Positions 33,786-40,750 of a DNA stretch of 64,000 nucleotides are shown one piece after another. Each line of letters begins with the position of its first letter. The stretch's first letter is position 1. The translations under genes and the position numbers were made by a program. Source of the stretch: Deltaproteobacteria bacterium (GTDB lineage: Bacteria > Desulfobacterota > Desulfobulbia > Desulfobulbales > JAJRZW01); NCBI GenBank assembly GCA_024275015.1, contig JAJRZW010000066.1:1-64000 (forward strand), given 5' to 3'. The notes under the pieces are model-generated. The model saw only the letters and a list, made by a program, of their open reading frames with translations, was not told where the DNA came from and did no database searches.

Positions 33786-36097
33786 GCCGTATCCTCCTCG
33801 ATCACCGGAATCTTGACGACAAAGGTGGTACCGCGTCCCTCCTCGCTGTCCACCTCGATGCTGCCCTTATGTTTATTGGTAACGATATCATAGACAATGC
33901 TCAAGCCGAGACCAGTGCCCTTGCCCACCTCCTTGGTGGTATAAAAGGGTTCGAAAATCCGGGGAAGGGCCTCCTTTGCGATCCCGCTGCCAGTGTCGCT
34001 GATGGCCACGCATATCCAGTCATCCTCGCGCCAGCTCCTGATCTTTATCACCCCCTTATCCGCTATCGCCTGGCCGGCGTTTACAAGGAGGTTCATGAAA
34101 ACCTGGTTGAGCTGCTGCGCCTGGCAGAGGGTCAACGGTATCTCACCGAGATCCTTGTCAACCCTGGCCTTGTACTTCAATTCGTTCCAGACGATCTTGA
34201 GGGTACTCTCGATGCACTCGTTGATATCGGCCAGTTTATTCGCGCTCTGATCAATCCGGGAAAAGACCTTGAGATTCATAACTATATCCCGAACCCGATC
34301 GGTACCCTCCTGACTTTCGCGCACCAGATCATCAAGATCATCAAGGATAAAACCTATTTTAAGTTTTTTCCTCAGGGCCGCTATCTCGGGATCAGCACCG
34401 TATTTTTCCTCAATCCCGGCGATATACTGCCGGAGACGGTCGCCGTAACGGGCCATGCTCCCGAGGTTACTGGCGATGAAGCCCACGGGGTTGTTTATCT
34501 CGTGAGCAACGCCGGCGGCGAGCTGGCCGATGGAAGCCATCTTCTCCTGCTGCAAAAGCTGGCTCTGGGCCTGTTGCAATTGACCGTAGGCCCCCTGCAG
34601 TTCCTGGTTCTTGTTTTCAAGAATCGCCATCATGTGATTGAACTGTTCGCCGATGGCGGTCAGGGGATCTTCATACTGACGGAGATAAAAACGGCAGTCA
34701 CGGCAATTGCCGATCTTTTTGGCGAATTCACCCTGGACTTCACCGCCGAAGAAAGTCCCGACCTTTTCCCAACAACGGCCGCCGGACTCACCGTAGGAGG
34801 GGCAGTCCTTCTTGCCGCAGGCCATTACTTCCCAGCAATTCCCCCGAATTTCAGTTTGAACCCTCTGGGAGAAATCGCTCTCCCGGGCCACCCGGACAAT
34901 GGTATCACCGATCCCCTCCAGAGCGGCATGCAGGGCTGCCCGCTTCTCTTCCAGCTCCCGGGTCATGGTAATCTCGGCGGTGACATCCTGCAGAACCACC
35001 ACCGAACCGCCATGGTGACCGTCACCGCGCAGCCCGCTGACCCGGACGGCAAAAACGCGGGATGACCGAGAATGAACCATGGTCAGGTTATCACCCCAGA
35101 AATCTCCCTCATAAATGTTATGGGCAAGGACAAAATCCTTCCATTGTTGACCGATGATTTCCGGATACGGCAGGGACACGAGTTCAAAAAAAGCCCGGTT
35201 GCAGCGAACGATCCGGTCGGAGATATCAGCCATTAAAAGCGGATCAGGGACGGAATCTATCAGCATCTGCCATTCCCGCTTGATCTTCTCCAGGCTCCTG
35301 AACTCAACGGCAAGGTCTTCGTGCTCCCGCTGCCTGTCCGCCTCAATGGCCTTACGGTCGGCGATATCTCGGGCCACCCCGGTGAACATAATCTCTTCAC
35401 CCCGGAACCAGGAGGCCAGGCTCAGTTCCACCGGCACCTCGCCCCGATCCCGGTGGACCGCGTTCACCTCGACCCTTACCATTCCCGGTTTGAGGGCTCC
35501 CCTGGCCACGGCCCGGGCCACATAACCCTTATGCTTCGCCCTGATCTCCGGGGGTAATAATATCTCGACTCCGTCACGACGCAGATCATCGGGGCTGACG
35601 CCGAAGAGTTCGCCCACCGCCTGGTTCGCCGTCACCACCCGGCCTTCGGAATTGATGGTGATGATCGCGTCCGGGATCACCTCTTCAATAATCCGCATCT
35701 GCTCCCGATAATACCTTGACTGCCGGAGAAGCATGGAATCGGTGACATCACGGATGATCTCGATCACCGCCTCGGGCTTCCCCGACCTGCCGGTCAACGG
35801 ACAGGCAAGTATTTCAAAGACACGACAGCCGGCGCCAAGGTCAAGTTCACGGACCGATTCCACCACCCGGTTACGGTCGATGGCGTCAAGCACCGGGCAG
35901 GCAATCCCTTGTTCAGCGCAGGGATGATCAAGCCCGGCCAGAAGCTCGAAACATTTTTCCCCGTCCCTGCCGCCACTCCTCGCGGCCCGGTTCATGAAGA
36001 TAACGGTATGATCCGGGGCGATTACCGCCATGGGCAGGGGCAGGGCGTCAAGGAATTTCTCCAGGGAGAATCCGGCGATATCCCTGACCGGGTTCAT
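33782..36097 (-). CDS. Soluble PAS histidine kinase with paired-CW cysteine insert
   Basis: 771 residues, no membrane spans. Three PAS domains: 10-110 (DALPLPMAVIAPDHTVIFMNRAA), 135-250 (EVIPDAIITINSEGRVVTANQAVGELFG) and 270-385 (DSVPDPLLMADISDRIVRCNRAFFELV). Then a cysteine-rich segment, about 415-475, CWEVMACGKKDCPSYG, RCWEKVGTFFGG and NCRDCRFY, which matches my memory of the two-CW motif of deltaproteobacterial sensors; the cysteines probably bind metal or an iron-sulfur centre. The C-terminal transmitter has HEINNPVGF as H box, then an N box (NLLVNAGQAI), DTGSGI and GTGLGLS. ATG 36097 overlaps the HDOD gene stop as ATGA; GTG 36103 is the alternative. Confidence 0.9.
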   Translation of the reverse strand: MNPVRDIAGFSLEKFLDALPLPMAVIAPDHTVIFMNRAARSGGRDGEKCFELLAGLDHPCAEQGIACPVLDAIDRNRVVESVRELDLGAGCRVFEILACPLTGRSGKPEAVIEIIRDVTDSMLLRQSRYYREQMRIIEEVIPDAIITINSEGRVVTANQAVGELFGVSPDDLRRDGVEILLPPEIRAKHKGYVARAVARGALKPGMVRVEVNAVHRDRGEVPVELSLASWFRGEEIMFTGVARDIADRKAIEADRQREHEDLAVEFRSLEKIKREWQMLIDSVPDPLLMADISDRIVRCNRAFFELVSLPYPEIIGQQWKDFVLAHNIYEGDFWGDNLTMVHSRSSRVFAVRVSGLRGDGHHGGSVVVLQDVTAEITMTRELEEKRAALHAALEGIGDTIVRVARESDFSQRVQTEIRGNCWEVMACGKKDCPSYGESGGRCWEKVGTFFGGEVQGEFAKKIGNCRDCRFYLRQYEDPLTAIGEQFNHMMAILENKNQELQGAYGQLQQAQSQLLQQEKMASIGQLAAGVAHEINNPVGFIASNLGSMARYGDRLRQYIAGIEEKYGADPEIAALRKKLKIGFILDDLDDLVRESQEGTDRVRDIVMNLKVFSRIDQSANKLADINECIESTLKIVWNELKYKARVDKDLGEIPLTLCQAQQLNQVFMNLLVNAGQAIADKGVIKIRSWREDDWICVAISDTGSGIAKEALPRIFEPFYTTKEVGKGTGLGLSIVYDIVTNKHKGSIEVDSEEGRGTTFVVKIPVIEEDTA

Positions 36098-36963
36098 GAC
36101 CACACCTCAAGCATGGCATGGAACTCCTTTTCAATCTCGCCCCCCATGGCCTTAAGGGTTGACTTGTCCAGGCCGAGCTTCTTCCAGTATCCGGGATCAA
36201 CCTGATCGGTGGCGGGGTCGGTGCTTCTGCCAAGGCCCAGAAGCTTGGCCATCTTGTTGGCGACATGAACCGCGGCCAGGACTGTCCTGGTTTCAGGATC
36301 ACTCTTTTTTTCACTCAAACGGGACGGATCGTGATGGAAACGAATGGCGCGGGAATAAACTTCAGGGAAATGCCATTTATCGGCGAGGAGGCCGCCGACG
36401 CGGGCGTGATCAAAACCAAAGACCTCGCGCTCGACCTCGCTCTTACGTTGACCGGTATCGGCCATAACCCCCAGGACCATGATCGTCTCGTCGCTTAAGA
36501 TATTGGCGATGATTATCTTGCCGAGATCGTGAAGGAGACCGGAGAGAAAACCCTTATCCTCCAGACCCACGCCCCGGAGAAGGCGTCCGCCGGCCACGGC
36601 GCAACCCAGGGTATGACGCCAGAGGCCATCGATATCCATGACCCCGGTGGGATCTTTTTTAAACAAAGAAAAGGCGCTTACCCCCATGGCCATGTTGCGG
36701 ACCGCGTCCATGCCGAGGACGGTAATCGCCCGTTCCACGCTGTCCACCTGCTTTACCAGACCATAATAGGCGGAGTTGGCTAATCTGAGGACCATGGAGG
36801 CAAGGGAGGCGTCTTCGGAAATAATCGCCCCCAATGAACCGGAGGTCAGGGACTCCCGCGCCATCTCGGCGTTGATCCGGCCGATGACCACCGGCAGGGT
36901 CGGCAGGTCATGAACCCGATCCACCAGCTCATGAGCGCCGATGTCCACTTTTTTTCCTGTCAT
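36094..36963 (-). CDS. HDOD-domain signalling protein
   Basis: 289 residues with an HDOD domain at about 10-225: VHDLPTLPVVIGRINAEMA, SLASMVLRLANSAYYGL, ITVLGMDAVRNMAMGVSAF and LSGLLHDLGKIIIANI. HDOD proteins are HD-superfamily relatives without proven catalysis, often tied to motility and cyclic-di-GMP control. Here HDLGK and a later HHDPSR segment are kept, so metal binding is possible. ATG 36963 has AGGAGAGG about 6 nt upstream. First gene of the operon HDOD, kinase, PAS receiver, HD-GYP receiver, with overlaps of 4 nt at each junction. Confidence 0.9.
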   Translation of the reverse strand: MTGKKVDIGAHELVDRVHDLPTLPVVIGRINAEMARESLTSGSLGAIISEDASLASMVLRLANSAYYGLVKQVDSVERAITVLGMDAVRNMAMGVSAFSLFKKDPTGVMDIDGLWRHTLGCAVAGGRLLRGVGLEDKGFLSGLLHDLGKIIIANILSDETIMVLGVMADTGQRKSEVEREVFGFDHARVGGLLADKWHFPEVYSRAIRFHHDPSRLSEKKSDPETRTVLAAVHVANKMAKLLGLGRSTDPATDQVDPGYWKKLGLDKSTLKAMGGEIEKEFHAMLEVWS

Positions 36964-37173
36964 CACCTCTCCTGAAAGGGAGCCTTGCCAAACTTGATGG
37001 CATCGTAGCACATTTTTGTTCTCTCGCTCCCGCCATGGCGGGATAAGCATTTTAATTTCAACAACGCCGCAATGGGCCGAAAAGACAATTTGCAAGGTTC
37101 CCGAAGAAGAATACCCACGGAAAGCCTATCACATGGCAAAGGGTAAAGACAAAAAATCAATCGCGGCGACATA

Positions 37174-37208
37174 AACAGCCCGTTGAAAAAATGGCCGGCC
37201 TTTTCAAC
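37174..37208 (+). repeat. Repeat family R1, short degenerate copy
   Basis: AACAGCCCGTTGAAAA opens like other R1 copies, and GTTGAAAA...TTTTCAAC forms an inverted repeat around the palindrome GGCCGGCC. It lies upstream of the HDOD operon. Confidence 0.55.
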
Positions 37209-37295
37209 CCTACGACAAGTCTCCTCTCCCATCATGGGATCCCTGGAACCCTTACATACCGTAACATTTAAAAATCTTGATTTTAATCACAGTTG

Positions 37296-37515
37296 CTGAA
37301 TCCGTGACGGCTTAGTGGCAACCGAGTATGTATTTATCTGAATTCATGCGTTTTTTGCCGGATTTTCACTCCGGCGGAAATTTCACCCCGCCGCCCTTCG
37401 GACGTCCGGGAACGGCGCATCCGCGGTGTCGGCAAGCCGTTGATATACCGAAGTATAATCAACGTGCTTGCCTCCTTGCATCTGCACCGTTCCCGAACGT
37501 CACGGATCCAGGATT
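37296..37515 (+). repeat. Repeat family R2, full copy A (long stem-loop element)
   Basis: Inverted ends CTGAATCCGTGACG and CGTCACGGATCCAG. Left part: GAATTCATGCGTTTTTTGCC and CCGGATTTTCACTCCGGCGG. Right part folds as GGGAACGG with CCGTTCCC, GGCAAGC with GCTTGCC, and apical TTGATATAC-CGAA-GTATAATCAA. Shares long blocks with copy B (31119) and with the left 110 nt of copy C (62107). In an 850-nt gene-free stretch. Confidence 0.82.
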
Positions 37516-37591
37516 ATAGCACGGGGGTGGGGTTTATTTAGTGCTATCACACAGATGGCCAGGTTCGATTATGGATATAGTAGTGAAGACA

Positions 37592-37743
37592 AATTGTTCC
37601 CGGGCTGAAAAAACCGGACCCGGAGTTCAGGCACAGGGTAAGGACGGCGACCAAAACTCCGCAAGCGGAGCCCACCGGCTACGGGGGAGTGTAGCCGAGG
37701 CGGGAATAACGCCGGGTCCGGTTTTTTCAGCCCGGGAACAATT
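37592..37743. repeat. 152-bp element with perfect 32-bp inverted ends
   Basis: The left arm 37592-37623 (AATTGTTCCCGGGCTGAAAA...) is the exact reverse complement of the right arm 37712-37743. Between them lie two further hairpins, CTCCG-CAA-GCGGAG and CGGCTAC-GGGGGAGT-GTAGCCG. The arms do not match R1, R2 or R3. No transposase and no clear target-site duplication flank it. A small reading frame crosses it but lacks a ribosome site and family resemblance. It may be a miniature transposable element or a structured RNA. Confidence 0.75.
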
Positions 37744-37816
37744 AAGATTGAACCAAACAGCATTAAACGAACGCCATAATAAAGACGACGGCCCGGAGCC
37801 ACCACAGATATCAAGG

Positions 37817-38617
37817 TTATAAATCAGCCACCGCGATACCGGCCCGACCGGGAACCAGACGATTCATATCACCCATGAGCATGAATATCGAGTTACCGGA
37901 CTCGATCAGCAGTTCATACCAGTCACAGAGATCGTGGATCATCACCTCCACCGTGGTTTCAAAGTCGGCCTCATCCCCGGATTCGGGACAAACGAAGGCA
38001 AAAGGCATGGCCAGACCGCCAAGGTCACGACTGAATCGTTCACACAGGTGGCATTTCCCGGCGATATCAGCGGCAAGGGAATCAATACGGCTGAAATGCC
38101 CCAACAGACCTTCATCGACATCACGGTCAAGGTCGGCGTAAGCCCGGGCAAATGGGGCCTGAAAGGTCTCAGGGTCCATTTGCCCGGCCCCTTTTGAGAT
38201 ATCCCCGCCACCGGTACCGGTGAGGGTTATAAAAAAGTCCCGCAGGCAGATGGAAGCAAGGCCGAGTTTAAAGACCACGTCACGGCAATTGGAACCCAGG
38301 GCCTCCTCGCAGAAAAGGGAGACATGTTCCCGGCCGCCGTCGGCAAAGACCAGAGCCAGGCCAAGAGATTGAAGACTTGAGTGCATATAGGAGACAAAGC
38401 CGTTACCGGATTGCCGCAGCCGGTTATCACCACTGGCAGCGACGAGCGCACCCGCCTGCCAGCAGGCCAGGCCGCGGTAATCGGGGTCAGGGATGTCGTC
38501 GTCAAGCCAGCCGAACTGACTGATGTCATAGATCCCCCGCCGGTTAAGGGCCTCAAGAAACTCCTGTTCCAGATACTCAACCAGCTTGGCGCTTGAAACG
38601 AATTTACAAATCCCCAT
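37817..38617 (-). CDS. Uncharacterised protein
   Basis: 266 residues from ATG 38617, with GGGGAG about 10 nt upstream. I do not recognise a family. It has no signal peptide or membrane span. Visible features are a mixed N-terminal half (CKFVSSAKLVEYLEQEFLEALNRRGIYDISQFGWLDDD), a short CHLCERF pair of cysteines near 190, an ADFETTVEVMIHDLCDWYELLIESG segment, and a hydrophobic end. Base composition resembles its neighbours. It lies alone between a repeat-rich stretch and a NarL-type regulator, all on the minus strand; setting among signalling genes suggests but does not show a sensory role. Confidence 0.7.
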   Translation of the reverse strand: MGICKFVSSAKLVEYLEQEFLEALNRRGIYDISQFGWLDDDIPDPDYRGLACWQAGALVAASGDNRLRQSGNGFVSYMHSSLQSLGLALVFADGGREHVSLFCEEALGSNCRDVVFKLGLASICLRDFFITLTGTGGGDISKGAGQMDPETFQAPFARAYADLDRDVDEGLLGHFSRIDSLAADIAGKCHLCERFSRDLGGLAMPFAFVCPESGDEADFETTVEVMIHDLCDWYELLIESGNSIFMLMGDMNRLVPGRAGIAVADL

Positions 38618-38638
38618 GATTAAAGATCTCCCCTTCAC

Positions 38639-38871
38639 CTCGATAAGACCCCGGGGAGGCTAAGGCCCCCCAAAAAAACCATCACGATGTTTGACAAGAA
38701 AATCTTAATAGGGGGGAGAGGAAAAATATATAGGGGAAATACTCATTTTTATTCCGTTATTATCCCAAAAAAATCCAGGAACACCCCCCGGATATCTCGG
38801 GAAATATACCTGGACGAAGTGATAAAAACGATGACTTGCTACTTGTTACGACTTCATCACGTTTCACATAC
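38639..38871. other. Gene-free stretch with an R3 end
   Basis: No coding signs. It has a run of G/C-rich then A-rich bases near 38650-38680, an imperfect inverted repeat CCAGG...CCTGG (about 38777-38815), and at 38840-38858 ACTTGTTACGACTTCATC, which is the R3 end in inverted orientation, about 10 nt before the NarL-type regulator stop. Confidence 0.45.
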
Positions 38872-39537
38872 CTATTCCCGCCAGACGTCCATGTCGATAA
38901 TCCCGATTCGGGCGGCATAACGCACCAGTTGCGCCTCTTTTTTAAATCCGAGTTTCTTCATGATCCGGCTGCGGTGGTTCTCAACGGTCTTGGGACTGAT
39001 AAAACAGCGCTCGGCAATCTCGGCGACCTCAAAGCCTTCGACCACCAGGCGCATTATCTGCTGTTCACGACGGGTAAGAAGGTCATAACCGCCTTCCGCC
39101 CCCCGCCCGCCGGCGGCCATATCATCGGCCAGGGCCGAACTCATGGCCGGATCGATATATTTCTCTCCCGCAAGGACCCGATTCATCCCTGCCAGAAGGC
39201 GTTCGGCGGCCGATTCCTTGATGATATAGGCATCGGCCCCGGCCTTGAAAGCGGCGCCGAGATGATTTACATCAGCATACATGCTGACCACCAGAACCAT
39301 TACCCCCGGCCACCGTTTCTTGATCTCAACCGTAAGTCCGGTACCGTCAAGTCCGGGCATGGAAATATCGGTAATAACCATTGCCGGGGCCACGGGTTCC
39401 ATGGCCTCAAGAGCGGCATTGGCGTCACCGGCCTCGGCCACCACTTTAAAGGAGGGGTCGGCGGCGATCACGCTCTTTAATCCTTCACGAAACAGGGGGT
39501 GGTCGTCAACCAGCATTACCGTTGTCTCTTCAGCCAT
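38872..39537 (-). CDS. NarL/FixJ-type response regulator
   Basis: 221 residues: receiver domain 5-120 (VDDHPLFREGLKSVI, phosphoacceptor in ITDISMPGLDG, Lys in IIKESAAERLL) and a LuxR-type helix-turn-helix at 150-215 (LLTRREQQIMRLVVEGFEVAEIAERCFISPKTVENHRSRIMKKLG). Overlaps the 3' end of the partner kinase by 8 nt, so the pair is co-expressed. Likely a transcription activator of unknown targets. Confidence 0.95.
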   Translation of the reverse strand: MAEETTVMLVDDHPLFREGLKSVIAADPSFKVVAEAGDANAALEAMEPVAPAMVITDISMPGLDGTGLTVEIKKRWPGVMVLVVSMYADVNHLGAAFKAGADAYIIKESAAERLLAGMNRVLAGEKYIDPAMSSALADDMAAGGRGAEGGYDLLTRREQQIMRLVVEGFEVAEIAERCFISPKTVENHRSRIMKKLGFKKEAQLVRYAARIGIIDMDVWRE

Positions 39538-40663
39538 GCGTCCTCTCTCCTGCTGCCGGAACCACGACCTTGATCATCGTCCCCCGGCCCGGGCTTGAGT
39601 TCACCGTGATCCCGCCGCCACAGAGGCGGGCGCGCTCAGCCATGCCCCCCATCCCCAGACACCGCCCGCCGCCATCCTCCCCGGCCGCCTCCGAAATAAA
39701 ACCGCGGCCATTATCCTCAATCCGCAGGATGACATCAGGGTATGAACCAATCAGCCGGACAGACACCGCCGCCGCCCCGGCATGGCGAGCAACGTTGCGC
39801 AGGGCCTCCTGCATGATCCGGTAGAGATTCACCTGGATCTCGGCGGCGATCTCCATGCCCTCCATCCCGACCGCGTCAAAACGGGCATCAATCCCGTGAC
39901 GACGGGAAAAGTCACGAACCTCGGCCCGGGCCGCCCCGGCAAGACCGAGACGATCAAGATCAAGGGGACGAAGGTCACAGGCCAACTCACGCACAGAACT
40001 GATGGCCCGGACGAGGAGGGCGTTAATGGTCCGGGCCTCCTTTCCCGTGCCATCACTCGCAGCGCCAAGTGTCTCGCATGATATCTTGAGCGACAGCAGA
40101 TCCTGAGCGACATTGTCGTGGAGGTAGACCGAAATCTTGCGCCGCTCCTCCTCCTGGGCCCGCAGAAGTTCCCGCGACAGCTCCCGGACCCGGGCCGAGG
40201 CCGCGGCAAGCTCCCGATTTTCCCGGGCCAGCTCACGGTTTTTCTCTTCAAGTTCGCAGGCAAGGCGACGGTTCTCGCGCCCGAGACGGTAATATTCAAC
40301 CGCCCTCCTAAGACTTAAACCGAGTTCCCCCGCGTCCCAGGGCTTGAAAAAATATTGATACACATGGCCCTTATTGATCGAGTCGACAATCTCGTCCAAA
40401 GCGATATAAGCGGTCAGAACCAGACGCACCGTATGCGGCCGCAAGGCAAAAATCCGCTCCAGTAATTCCACCCCGCTCATCCGCGGCATCCGCTGGTCCG
40501 CCACCACCACCCCAATCTCTGGATGGGCCGAAAGGACCTCCAGGGCTGTCATACCGTCAACGGCGGTAAAAATATTAAACTCGGCGGCAAAGGTCATGGT
40601 AAAATTGCTCAGGTTGCCGGGTTCGTCATCAACATAAAGGATACTGCAATCAGAATTTTTCAT
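39530..40663 (-). CDS. Receiver-fused NarX-type histidine kinase
   Basis: 377 residues. A receiver domain comes first (about 5-125; YVDDEPGNLSNF, phosphoacceptor in VADQRMPRMSG, FFKPWDAGEL), then a coiled coil (135-165), then a HisKA_3 dimerisation/phosphoacceptor domain (EERRKISVYLHDNVAQDLLSLK, with His in YLHDN) and an HATPase domain (LYRIMQEALRNVARHA, EDNGRGF, LGMGGMAERARLCGG). No membrane span, so input is probably another kinase acting on the receiver. ATG 40663 is chosen over an in-frame TTG nine bases upstream. Partner: the NarL-type regulator just downstream. Confidence 0.92.
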   Translation of the reverse strand: MKNSDCSILYVDDEPGNLSNFTMTFAAEFNIFTAVDGMTALEVLSAHPEIGVVVADQRMPRMSGVELLERIFALRPHTVRLVLTAYIALDEIVDSINKGHVYQYFFKPWDAGELGLSLRRAVEYYRLGRENRRLACELEEKNRELARENRELAAASARVRELSRELLRAQEEERRKISVYLHDNVAQDLLSLKISCETLGAASDGTGKEARTINALLVRAISSVRELACDLRPLDLDRLGLAGAARAEVRDFSRRHGIDARFDAVGMEGMEIAAEIQVNLYRIMQEALRNVARHAGAAAVSVRLIGSYPDVILRIEDNGRGFISEAAGEDGGGRCLGMGGMAERARLCGGGITVNSSPGRGTMIKVVVPAAGERTHG

Positions 40664-40750
40664 TAAAATCAACCGAATTTGAGTTCAGGGTCTTATATAA
40701 ACAATAGCGCTTGATTTTAAAAAGGGTTCTTTTACATTCCATTATCCATA

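Noticed and set aside
37592-37743. CACAGGG plus paired GC stems inside the inverted-repeat element, suggesting a cyclic-di-GMP (GEMM) riboswitch near c-di-GMP genes
   Set aside because: The GEMM tetraloop-receptor order and the conserved GGGACGCAAAGCC-like core are not present, no gene starts just downstream in the right direction, and the perfect 32-bp ends fit a repeat element better.
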